In this document: positions 12,434 to 23,391 of the stretch, piece by piece
Layout: each line of letters starts with the position of its first letter
Numbering within the stretch: the first letter of the stretch is position 1
Assembly (NCBI GenBank): GCA_914767715.1
Contig: OU612069.1
Coordinates: 18,473,387 to 18,537,386, forward strand
Reading direction: 5' to 3'
Source: Membranipora membranacea
Taxonomy: Eukaryota > Bryozoa > Gymnolaemata > Cheilostomatida > Membraniporidae
DNA: 64,000 nucleotides
Made by a program: the position numbers and the translations under genes
The notes under the pieces: generated by a model
The model's input: the letters and a program-made list of their open reading frames with translations, nothing else
Databases searched by the model: none
What the model was told of the DNA's origin: nothing

Positions 12434-13599
12434 ATATATTATTGACAGTAATAACTCCAAATAACATTGACATTATTGATTCATCATGAACTAAAAAACG
12501 GGAATAGGTCCTGAAAGTTTAACTAATTAGCAGAAGCCTTCTTCTATAAATTAAATCAAAAGTATAAATAAAGAGTTAAGTGTAGACAATAGAGAATTCA
12601 ACTTAGTTTTATATATGGATACTAAATGATTATCAGGACGATCATAAAACTTCCCATTGTAGTGAGCAATCTTCTCTCGGAATGGCTAAGATTAGGAAAC
12701 AGGCAACAAATTTATATGAAACTAACGGGGTGAATGAGCCAATCAGCGGTTAGATCAGTAGGATCAGCCAATCAACAGTAAAACAAATCTCAAGTCTTAG
12801 ACTGAGATTAAACTAGTTGGTGATTGCAGAACACGGCTAGTCCTTTGGTAAGCGGGTTCGAGATTTGTGATCAAAAAGATTACTAGCAAGGCAGCAAACA
12901 CCCTTGATCAATATCTCAAAGCCTCTTGTGTCTGCTTGGTGGTTGCGAAGAGAAATTCTTCATGGGAGCTGTACACGGGTTTTTTCCTTGATCAGAGGGA
13001 TTACTACCAAGTCAGTAAATAACCCTGGTCAATGTGAGATTTAATTTACACTGGCGTGAAAACTCTCAAGAATTTCATCAATAGATCTCATAAGATACAT
13101 ACTATCTGTTTAGTTACTCAGTAGGGAACCTGCATGCTCAGTGATGTGAAATTTAAATTATTTCAAGTATTTGACCCTGTATGTAGATCTCTCTAACCTC
13201 ATCAGCATCTTGGTGATCTCTTGTCAAAACATTCTATTACCAACTCACCACTAGCGTTATCATTGTGTTAGGTGCTCAGAATTGTTTAGTGTACAATGAA
13301 TGACTCTCCGGCAGTGTGCACAGTCAACATGTGACAGATAACTATGTCCCGAATTCAGTCTTTTATCAACACTTATGATGCAGAAAGCCATAACGGCTCC
13401 AGCATAAGTTTTTTTTCAAAGGAATTTCACATTCTTATACATATCTGATAGTTTGATTGGCATGGATACACCTACTATATTATATGAAGCACAAAAATTA
13501 TAATAACCACAAATATTACCATTAGTTTTTTTATAGCTTGTTCTTGCTTTGATGCATTCAGTACCAACCCTCCTGTTGCCTGTGGTCAATTCTCACCCC
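12431..13599. other. Intergenic, with a diverged direct repeat
   Basis: No gene recognised. A segment around 12867-12925 (GATCAAAAAGATTACTAGCA and following) recurs in diverged form at about 12998-13053, spaced about 131 bp, suggesting part of an old duplicated or transposon sequence. Confidence 0.4.
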
Positions 13600-14700
13600 A
13601 CCCACAATAGGGAAAAATTGGCTTTTGGAGGTCAAACTTTTGACAAATAACTTTTTTATGCTGTAGTAATTTACACAAGACCATTTAACTTCTGGAAGGA
13701 GTTGCTGTAGGCCAGGCATTAGTTTTGTTCTGCCACTGCTTTACAACATTGCTACATACAGTGTTGGGTACCTGGATATGTCGTATAAGCATTGTATTGC
13801 ACTGAGTATGTATACAACTTCCTAGCATGCAACAATGCTCCACCACTGAACCATACAATATTTTTTTTCCTTAGTGTATCCCATATTCATTCTTCGAAAC
13901 TAATACCAAGTCACCCTAGAAATTTCTGTGGGATCCTTTTGGCGTCATAAGTGAATGGGAGCCAAGAATACCTCCGTATCAGTATTCTTAGTGATATTCT
14001 TCCGTCATTGGGTAATTATTAGATGCTGAAATTGAGAGAAATATGGAAAGGACTATCTGACCTAACCCAATGGAATATTGTTGATCACATTACATATTTT
14101 GGTTTGGTTTACCATCTTGGCTACGTCTTAAATAGATATTATATTATTATTCTTATTATTATAAGAAGCGTAAAAAATTAAAATCACTACAAAAGGTCTT
14201 TAATCTGTCTAAACAGTGATCAACTTCTCAATAACACTTTTTTTTATAGCCATTCCTGTAGGTTGAGGCATACAGCACCAACAAAACATAAAATCGAAGT
14301 CGAATTGTTTAATAAAGTCCTTGAGAATCATTGCCAAATGGCAAACGAGCCAAATCACTTATGTGCCCCGGGTAACTGGGTTCCCATGATGAAAGCCCAC
14401 CTGCCCCACAAGAGAGAAAATTAACTCTGGCAGCAAAATTTAATCATCCTAATCAGGCTTTTTATGTATCTGTCGCTACGGCCCAGACATACTCTTAGCT
14501 CAGAGTCGATCTGCAAGCAGCGTGTCCGGTAGTTACAAATTTGGAAAGAGAGATATTCCTTTTTCATGGGCCATTTAACTAGTAACATCACAAACAGCGT
14601 TAAATATTCAATGCTTTGTCGGTATTGCCAGTGACTACACTGAGACAGCCGGCTTGCACATCCATCAGATCAATTTGCAGGCAAGTTGATGAGACATTCC
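13600..14700. repeat. Diverged dispersed repeat, copy A
   Basis: Several blocks here match 17500-18190 in the same orientation: 13640-13700 with 17560-17620 (both carry ATTTACACAAGA or ATTAACACAAGA), 13720-13800 with 17820-17900 (TTCTGCC, then GTTGGGTACCT), and 14500-14620 with 18030-18150 (CTGCAAGCA, then CATCACAAACAG or CATTACAAACAG). It is probably an old transposon family. No coding capacity was seen. Confidence 0.55.
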
Positions 14701-14949
14701 AAGATAAAAACAAAGCTGTTTTTTTTTTCTAGTCAGTAACAGAGTGGAAATACATGTCGCAATGTGTGGCTGGCCACACGTGTCTCTCAATGGGTGAGCT
14801 GTGCCAGAGGTACTTCTTGAATAACTTTATACAAACACACAATGGTATTTTCCATTGGGTGATAATAAGGACAAGGTTGGGCGTTATCTCAAATGTTTTA
14901 CCGATTGAAAGCTGAAGGGTTCTAGCTAGAGGTGTGCGGCAGAAAAGAA

Positions 14950-15340
14950 AATCATGCTCGTTCCCGTCCATCTTGAGAACTTGTCCGTCCACGTCCGTCC
15001 CTATGGCAACATGTGTCATCTTTCCATGCTTGTTCCCGTCTATCTTTAAATCTTGTTTGCAATGTCTGTCCGTCGGGCAACATTGGGAATTTCTCCATGC
15101 CCATTTTTGAAACATTGGGCAGATTATTATGTCCGTTCCTGTCCATCTTTTCATGCTGTCCACCCGATGTCCGTCCGAGATTGTCCAATGTCCGTCGATG
15201 TCCGTCCAACGGGAAAATTTTGGCAAATTTTCATGCCCATCCCTGTCCAGGTTTCGATTTTGTCCGTCCAATATCCCTTCATTTTTGCCCAATGTCCGTC
15301 CAAATTTGTACAATGTCCGTCCACATTCTCCAACCTTCCA
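14950..15340. repeat. GTCCGTCC-rich degenerate tandem array 1
   Basis: The octamer GTCCGTCC and close variants recur at irregular spacing, interspersed with recurring phrases such as TTTCATGC and CAATGTCCGTC. The array keeps several frames open on both strands, giving apparent Asp/Gly/His-rich proteins that are artefacts of the repeat. A related but more regular array lies at 16994-17320. Confidence 0.75.
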
Positions 15341-15538
15341 AGCCTGTCCATATGTATTGAATATTGGAAATTGATTGCTTTTCTTATTCAAACTATATGT
15401 TCAACGATCTCTCTGCGGAAGTCAGTTTTCAATTTCAAATAATTATTTAGATCAATACAAACTGAAACATGTAAGGTTTCGGGATTATTTATCTCAGATT
15501 TTCCATTGAAGTATATGTGCTATGAATTACTATGTGAG

Positions 15539-16183
15539 TTAAAGGGCAGCCAGGCTTTCAAACAAATTCTCATTGATTTATAGCAGATTACAGCTTCTGC
15601 ATAGGTAAACAGACAGAATCTAATTCAGATGATTATTCAGCCAGAATTCTTGTGAAACATTTCATCCATCGGGTACTCAAACTCAGCTAAAATAGAATAC
15701 CACAGAGCAGTTTCCTGTTCCTGTTATTATTAAGCCTGTGCTCTATCATCATTATAGCAATGTCTTGGAACCTCCCCTAACCTGAAGTGTGACCAAGCTT
15801 AGAGTCAGCAACTACTTTTAGTTTTGCATCATGTAATGCACAAAGCTGATGCTGCCTATCACATTCTTTACTACTCATTAATGCATTGCTGCAAAACCTC
15901 ATTCTGCTTGCAGGCTAGACTTGAGACATAGTCTATCTCTGCAGCACAGCAGTGGTGGCGCTGCCTTCCATCAAGAAAGGCAACTCCCAGGGTTCAAGGT
16001 TATGAGATATCAAAACCAGTGTTCCATTTAGGCCCAAATATTTCTAAATTATGGGTTTCCATTGTTTTCCCAATTTTGGTACTCAGACTAGGTGAATTAG
16101 TTCAAGCCCTATGCTGCAGAGACGAACGTATGCCTCAACAGTTCGCACATGCGCAGACTGGCAAAACCTTGGTTGCCCTTTAA
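15539..16183. mobile_element. TTAA-flanked inverted-repeat element, copy 1 (MITE)
   Basis: The element is bounded by TTAA on both sides and by inverted termini: left TTAAAGGGCAGCCAGGCTTT, right (reverse complement) TTAAAGGGCAACCAAGGTTT. Its first 350 bp match 37659-38000 closely and in the same orientation, and its 15985-16080 segment matches 53550-53640. The TTAA target is what piggyBac-type elements use. No transposase frame is present, so it would be a non-autonomous member. The superfamily is inferred. Confidence 0.65.
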
Positions 16184-16990
16184 GAGATCTATGGCTAATG
16201 TTTGAAGACATTCAAGTAAAATATGGGGCGCTAGTTTGATATCTTTTGAATAGCCTTGCTCTCTGTTGCAGAAGTCTCAGTTTTGTTTTCATGTTGGCTG
16301 CTTATGTGTCCCCTGGTCTGTCTTGTGATCGAATTTCTAATTTCTTATCAATTTGTGCCTGGGATCATTTCAAGCATAAAAATCATAAGGAGCAAAACCT
16401 AGTTTTTCTATGGTCCATGATATTTTCACAGTGGCCCTGTCTTTGAATTCACACTCAAACCAATTATCAAGGCAAGGCAAGGCTTAAACAGTAACTAATC
16501 CTACCACTGTAAGCCACAAGTAAAAACTTGTTTTGACTGCTGATACTAAAATACCACCCATACAGTGCTTCACTGAAAATGTCTGTTCTCAGATTAAATC
16601 AAAAGATTTTATGCGCTGCGTAAAATCTTTATCCACAGGTAGAGATGTTTCATTTTGGATTGCTCCATTGTGACGACTGAGCTTATCAAATGCTCTGAAA
16701 TTCACTCAATAGGTTAAAATTAACATCTTATCTTACAGCAGTATAGATGTATAATATTGGATAGGAACTGGAATCAGAATTTATGATACATATCTCCGAA
16801 TCAACCATACATGTACTAGCAGACTGGCTATGCAACAGAATTTTTATTACCCAACTATTGATGATTATCATCAGGTGTTGGGTTATCATAATCTTATATA
16901 TATATGGCATATTGTCAACTAGTCTTCATGCTTACAAAAATGTAAATTCACTAAGAGCCAGTCTGTAAAGGCATCTGATTGAACTGAATG
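16184..16990. other. Intergenic with small hairpins
   Basis: No gene recognised. A short perfect hairpin lies at 16602-16630 (AAAGATTTTA paired with TAAAATCTTT across 9 bases), and a weaker one near 16850-16885 (ACCCAAC with GTTGGGT). Confidence 0.4.
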
Positions 16991-16993
16991 AAT

Positions 16994-17320
16994 GTCCGCC
17001 CGTCCATGCCCAACCAGCAAAATTTGTTCGTCCAGAATTTTTCTGCCCGTCCATCAAAAGATGTTGTCCGTCTGTCCGTGCTCATCCAGCAAAAACTGTC
17101 CGTCCAGAATTAATCTGCCGGTCCATCAAAGATTTTGTCCGTCTGCCCATGCCCATCCAGCAAAAACCGTCCATCCAGAATTTTTCTGCCTGTCCATCTA
17201 AAGAAATTGTCCATCTATCCATGCCGTCCAGCAAAAACCGTCTGTCCAGGATTTTTCTGCACATCCATTGAGAAAAACTGTCCGTCCATTTGTGTCAAAA
17301 AAATTGACAGACGAGGCGGG
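16994..17320. repeat. 72-bp tandem array rich in GTCCGTCC (array 2)
   Basis: About four and a half units of roughly 72 bp are visible, starting near 16994, 17066, 17137, 17209 and 17279. Each holds GTCCGTC, then CCAGCAAAAA, CCAGAATTTTTCTGCC and CCATC. The left edge reads GTCCGCCCGTCC, while just past the last unit the strand carries GGCGGGCGGAC, the inverted form, so the array is bracketed by inverted GTCCGCCCG termini. Confidence 0.8.
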
Positions 17321-17459
17321 CGGACGAGAATCCCTTCCGCCGCAAACCTGTGGTTCTAGCACTCTTGCCTATTTGCTTAATTTATGCGTGCAAACAAACA
17401 AAGATCTTAAGGCTAAAAATATGACTAGGTAGGGATGGCATAACAGCATCAAAAAGTCC

Positions 17460-18205
17460 TCTCATGAAATACTTTACTTATTTAGTGCTAAAAGTTATTT
17501 ATTGTCTGTCCAAGCGAACATAATGAGAAGTTTTCGTTGATGGAATTCGGTACAAAAAGCCAAATTTCTGACTTGTAACTTTTTTTCACAACAAGTCTGT
17601 ACTAATTAACACAAGACAACTTTAATTTATGGCGATGGTTACATCAAGCCCTGTACAATGAGTATGCAACTACTCCATAATTTGAAGGTGCTGATATGCG
17701 TGCAAATTCATGCTGTTCTTAATTTGCAGTAAATCAGGTAGCAGCACCACAAATGCAATGCAGGGGCTATATAAAAAGCACATAAGTCATACACCTGTGG
17801 ATGTTGTAGGGCATACATGAGTGTGTTCTGCCGCTGCTCTGCAACATCGCCATCTATGTTGTTGGGTACCTTGAGATTTCATATATGCATTGCATTGGAC
17901 AAAGCTCCATAAATATCTCGGCATGCCGCCAAGGTTCACTACAGAACCTTTGCTATGGGCTATTCTGAGCTACTACTGTGGTGTATGTGCATATGTCGCT
18001 CAACTTTTGCTACAGCACACAGAGACCCGTATCTTTGAGTTTAGCTGCAAGCATGGTGTCAGGTGGGTTCAAAAAACTTGATGCAAACATTGAAAGGGAT
18101 TTACTCCCGTTTCTTTAGCCATATATCTAGCAGCATTACAAACAGTGCCCAACAAGCAAAGCTTTACGACTGAAATGATAAGTGAATATTAACCCTAGGG
18201 GTGAA
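17460..18205. repeat. Diverged dispersed repeat, copy B
   Basis: This is the partner of 13600-14700, matching it in order and orientation in at least three blocks. Both copies lie next to a GTCCGTCC-type array, copy A on its left and copy B on its right, which suggests that the arrays and the repeat belong to one composite mobile element. No coding sequence was recognised. Confidence 0.5.
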
Positions 18206-21200
18206 ATGCGCCAGGGTCAGGAACCTCCTCACTGGTCCAGATATTCAAGCTTCGATCAAATTTGTTCAATTATTCAGTCAGGAGTTGAAAGGGTAGGCAC
18301 TATGACGATCTTTTATCTGCCTATTTCATTTGATTTATTTGTGGAAAAAATAAATATTTAAAGGCTAAAATTATGTCAATCAACAATATATAGTCCTCTC
18401 AACGAATATTTCCTTGGTGAGTGCTCAAAGTTATCGGCTTTTAGGGACGATGACAGACAATGTAGAGTTCCTCTAGATCAAGTTTGATCCGTTTGCACAC
18501 TTTCTGTTTGTGAAAAAGCTGTGTTCTCTGTCTCCACTTGATCATCTTGCAAGTCAGAAAAAAAATAGCATGTCAGCTGCCAGAGGTTAGTCCTCCTTCA
18601 GTGGGGGTAAATACTTTCTTGGGCCTTAACAGAATTTTTCTATGTGGAACTAAGGAGCAGTATTGCTAGAGAAATACACCTAGGGCATCAGCCTAAATGT
18701 CAGACCTAGAGTTTCCGGTTTTAAACGCATCAAAAGCGTAGTAGGGGACCATGCACGCATCCACCAAGTAGTGTTGATTTAATATGTAACTTTCTGTAAT
18801 TTATGAAAGTAACTTCATTTTCATTTATTTGTGTAGTGCCTATTTCAGAAATCAAGAAAATAGTGTTATGGTTGCTGCTGACGATATAATTCACATTATC
18901 GGTGTTTGATAAGGTAGCTGGGGAACTGAATTGAAACGCAAACTGTTTACAATATCAGATACTGAACACGCTCCCAAATCCCTTCAAAACATTCTGTACA
19001 ATCATGTTGGGCACTGTTGGGATTAATGCCAACACATTGAATACCCTATCACAAGTAATAGGCTATAATGACACTTTTCAGGAGATGCATAGTCAGCTAA
19101 AGAGCCAGGTCATCAGTGTGACCAGTTAATATTTCTGATTCCACTGACTAGGTCTTATTGTTTACTTATTGCTCCCTCCATTATAACCCTGTCTGAGTTC
19201 TATGCTAGGTCATGCTGCAACAACATATCCAGTCGTGTTGTGAGGAAATTTTTTATACCCCAACTCTAACAATTGGAAAAAATTCTACCCCCATTTTACC
19301 CCAATCCTGTGCAATACAGTGGGCCGCAGGAAACTTAGGTCAAACCCAAGCTGTGCGCGGCCGACACAATGAAACCATGAACTAATTAAACTGATACTTT
19401 TATTCGTTATATTATTTTTATTATTGTAATAAACAATATCACACTAAACAGTTCAACAGTTCTGTGAGTCTACAACACTTTCCATAGAGGCTGGTACCTT
19501 TCCTGTTGCTGGTTTGTGTCAGCCTTCTTGCTTTTGAAGAACTCTGCTGATCTGTGGGATTTCAGCCATACCTTGACATATGGCTTAGGGTTGAACTTCT
19601 TCACAAGTGGTCCTACCAGAGAGATAAACATGAGACAATATAATATTATACTCATAACCAGTCTGAAATGACAACCACAATACAATTCCTAAAGATAGAT
19701 TTTATTCATCATCATTCACTGCTTCACTTCATTTCACTTTCAGCTCAAATAATTCTAACACTCAACAGATTGTTGTATTTGTGTTTTAATTTCAAGTTTT
19801 AATTTATTCATAAAACATAGGCCTACCTTCTTTTCATAAACAGGAACAGACTGGTTTGACTCATCACTCTCCAAACCCCACCAAAGTACAAACACCTTTC
19901 TTTTTGTTTGATTGATGAGCTGAGCCAGACACACTTGCCTTTTCTCTCTCTCTAATTTTTTTCTCTTTCAGCAATGTTGTTTTGTTACCAAGAACTGAAG
20001 AGTTTAGCTTCAATTCCCCAGCTGAGAGTGGGCACACAGTCATATTTCTAGCAATACTCTGTTTAGTGTGTGTTCCCAATGCTGTTTAACATTTAGTATT
20101 GTTTGGTAACAGCCTGTTAGTTTTTACCAAACAATACTAAAGTAGCTGCATTTTATCAATTGAATTTAGGGCTGCTGAATTGACCTCTTGCTCTCAATTT
20201 ATCAGCATAAACAGGACGTTTTTGGATGGATATGTATAAATAGTCACCCAAACGTTTTCTTAAGGCGTTGGGGTGGGTGTCTGGCCTTACCCAACGCCGT
20301 TGGGGCCTCACAACACCACTGACATATCTCAATGTCAGAAGGTTTGTCATCCTTCGCCATGGATCTTAATGAATGGCTGGCCTGCCTGACTGTTGAAGTG
20401 GATGCACAGTAAAACCATCCAATAAATTGTTAAGTGTGATGTTGTCATGGTAGAGCTGGACATTTCAGAGTATATGAAATAGCATAACATTCATGTTCAA
20501 TGTACGCCAGAATTTACCTGTTAGAGTTGTGTTTCCATGTTGCATTGTGGAGACGACTCTGTTACATAATCAGATCATAAGGACTGACACAATCAAAATG
20601 TAATATTGAAAGAATAGCATAGCATAGCAATGAGGGAAAAAAGTAAGCTAAGGTGGACGAAGAAGTGTGCTTGTTGAAAGAAGTGCATTTGATGCACATC
20701 TTTCCTAATTTAAAAAAAAGGGGCTCCTTGGTTTTTGGTAACATCTGATATCAAGGTTCAGGTTATAGAGGTGGTATGTGTGGTTCCCAAAGTCACAACT
20801 GTGGGTCATTTGTAGGTAGTAGAAGATCTGTAAATCCGAAAAGGTTAATCGAAGTTCGATTCTGCAGCTTTGCATGATACCTAACCACAGGTGCAACCAG
20901 TCTTCAGGGCTCAGATTATTGTTTTGTAAGTGCTTGTGTGTTATCCATATTGTTATGTTATAATTTTAAATACAGTAGACTGCCTTAATAATTTCAATTA
21001 ATGTTTTCAATTAGAACTCAAAAACATAAAGACAGGAAGCGAGGCACATCATTGCCTGTGGGTGAAGTCAGTTCTCACAGGGTGAAAACCGAGATTTCAA
21101 ACTTGCACATCTCTATGTTAAATTGCATGGACCATTATATCATTGCTTTGTCAATTCATATTTATAACTATGTCCCTTCCAAGAATTATTCGAACTTTAA

Positions 21201-22467
21201 AACTCTAATCATAGTTCAAATATTACTAATTAACTCGCCATCAAAAATGTCTCACAACGCAATGCCAAATAATCTGTTTTGAAGAACTGCTAAATAGCCT
21301 TCTTAGCTGATCACAGGAGACAATAATAACATAAATTTGTTTGCATTTAAATGTGTCTGTCAGGAATGCAGTGGAAAATAAATATGTTGCGGCTAGCGTC
21401 AGGGTTTATGGCAGAATTTGTTATGGTATGACTTATGAGCCATTTTATCTTGCGTGTGAGGTTGTCAGAGAATGTCAGAATACAATTTATTTTATGACAA
21501 TTATATAATCTGACTTTTTTTTCACACAAACATTGCAGAAGGGTGTCTGCGAACCCTACGATAAGGCAATGGTGAATGGAAGTCATTCGATGGTGACTGG
21601 CCAACGCCTTATTACTTCTCTCGTGGATTCAGTGTCATATTCTGCATCTTCTGGTAGTTGTTTGCATTTGATTAACCAGGTGATGATCCGAGAATATCTA
21701 GTAAAGAGCTGAAAATTTAGATGAATTTAAATTTACATAATAATTCAGTGTCCCATTAGTTTAGCCGTAATGATTGATGTTCAAAACGTTGAACCTACTT
21801 GAAGCACAGTATTAAGCTTCTGAACAAATAAATAACAAAAGTAAGTAAAAAGTGCTCACATACCTCAGTGCTCCATTAAGGCGTTTAAATATCAAGATCG
21901 TACAGTGATCAATAGTTAGTAGTTCAGTGTTGATGAGAATCACATCCTCATCTAGGTCCTGGTGCAATTGGTATTGGGATTGTGATGATGGGGGGACATA
22001 ATTTTTAAGCTCCTTAGATCACATCTCAAGCTTGTGCTGGGAAGTGGTTGATACTGAAATACAAATACCTGCAAACCACTAAAATTTGATCGCTTTGATT
22101 GGTAACCATTATTATTAACATTCATCAGAATAACACTGGAAACTGATTATCTCACCTCCTGCAGTCTATTTGTACGCTGTTGTTTGAGGCTCATTATGTT
22201 GTAGGACTGTTACAAATTCATTGATTTGGGCTCAAATTCATATCCTAGTAAAAGCTAAGTTACAGCGCTATGTGCCAATCAAGAGGAATAGCAAATTCCT
22301 GCTTGACCGATTATGTATAGCTACTGTGATCACTGGGTTTGTGACGGCGTATGATCGGGAAGTTTCTATACTCGATGTAAATTGCTTTTAGTTAGAATAC
22401 GAATTTAGAGTGGTGGGCAAATGATGTTTAGTAAGGGAAATACAGTCGTAAAATGGTGTGTTCATAT
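18206..22467. other. Long intergenic stretch, no gene recognised
   Basis: Open frames here are short and without domain signatures. Apart from the hairpin at 20092-20141 and a more GC-rich patch at 20240-20320 with a GGCGTTGGG/CCCAACGCC inverted pair, I see no exon, RNA gene or transposon signature. Minus-strand frames at 20350-20156 and 21604-21347 might be old transposon coding remnants, but nothing specific supports that. Confidence 0.4.
20092..20141. repeat. Perfect 18-bp stem hairpin
   Basis: TTTAGTATTGTTTGGTAA at 20092-20109 is matched exactly by its reverse complement at 20124-20141, leaving a 14-base loop. It stands alone in intergenic DNA. It is short for an animal pre-miRNA and could equally be the remains of a fold-back element. 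Confidence 0.8.
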
Positions 22468-22872
22468 CAGTGGCGTATATTGGCACTCACGGCCCACGGA
22501 TTTCCGTGAGTGACTGAATAGCTCAGTGTGTAGAGCGTCCGCTTTATAATCACTGATATTAAGATTGTTGTGGGTTCGAATCCCATCAAGGTCAGCTTTT
22601 TTTCAAATGGGTGCTTTATAACTGGAGCATTTTTACCGTAATCTTCTACTGCTATTGAGTTGTTTTCTGAAAGTACCCAACAGCTCAGTGAGCTATTGAA
22701 ATACCTCTCTGCTTGCACTATTTTGCTACCGATATGCAAAAATTTCCGTGGTGGGAGGGCCCCTCTCACACCCTCCCCGCCACGCCTACGGCGTGTGGAT
22801 CGGGCTGCGCCCGATTATTATGCTCATCTCTGAAAAGACAGTGAGTGAAATTTTTTTGAATATACGCCCCTG
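22468..22872. mobile_element. hAT-type MITE with tRNA-like insert
   Basis: The 405-bp element starts CAGTGGCGTATATT and ends AATATACGCCCCTG, terminal inverted repeats differing at one base, followed inside by a matching CACTCAC/GTGAGTG pair. It is flanked by a perfect 8-bp duplication, GTTCATAT at 22460-22467 and 22873-22880. An 8-bp target duplication with CAG-starting termini is characteristic of the hAT superfamily. No transposase is encoded. Inside are a tRNA-like segment (22505-22595) and compact GC-rich hairpins at 22782-22817. Confidence 0.85.
22505..22595 (+). repeat. tRNA-like sequence inside the hAT MITE
   Basis: A D-arm-like block ATAGCTCAGTGTGTAGAGC (A-box) is followed about 50 bases later by GTGGGTTCGAATCCCA (a perfect B-box with the T-arm). 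The acceptor ends pair poorly and the anticodon arm is too long, so this is more likely a tRNA-derived module than a working tRNA gene. Confidence 0.55.
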
Positions 22873-22880
22873 GTTCATAT

Positions 22881-23391
22881 TGTGAGTTATGTCATCCTAC
22901 CTCATGCTTGCACTTCTTTTTTCCTTGCCAACGGACATGTTTCCGGGACTAGACAACAGCCACTTTTTGTTACAGTAACATTTTGTCATTGTTCATGTTG
23001 AAGGTCATCCAATAAACTGAGGATGTATATTTACAGGCGTAGACATTAATATGACCATGTGCAATAACAACTGCGTCAGTTGGGGTTTCACAATAATAAT
23101 ATTGTGAAAGGCTCCGCATTATTTACCCGATAAACATTTCAATCTATGTTTTACTAGAGCCTGAAGACTAATGCTCATCATCATTGAAATGAAAAGCATT
23201 AGTCAACCTTGTTTAATGTCAAAGCGCAAAATAAGTGATGTCATTCGACCTAGTCTCAAGATAATTATATTAGATCCCGGTCATTGAGGGCGCCTGATGT
23301 AAATGCAGCCATCTGTGCTGGTATTTGAATATGGGCTCAAATGACGCAGATGCAAAATGAATATAAGGCATGAAAAAGTAATAAAGAACCA
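22881..23391. other. Intergenic, nothing recognised
   Basis: No exon, repeat or RNA gene is supported between the MITE and the minisatellite. Confidence 0.4.

Noticed and set aside
14729-15391. 220-codon minus-strand frame rich in Asp, Gly, His and Arg
   Set aside because: It covers the GTCCGTCC array, which keeps several frames open on both strands by chance.
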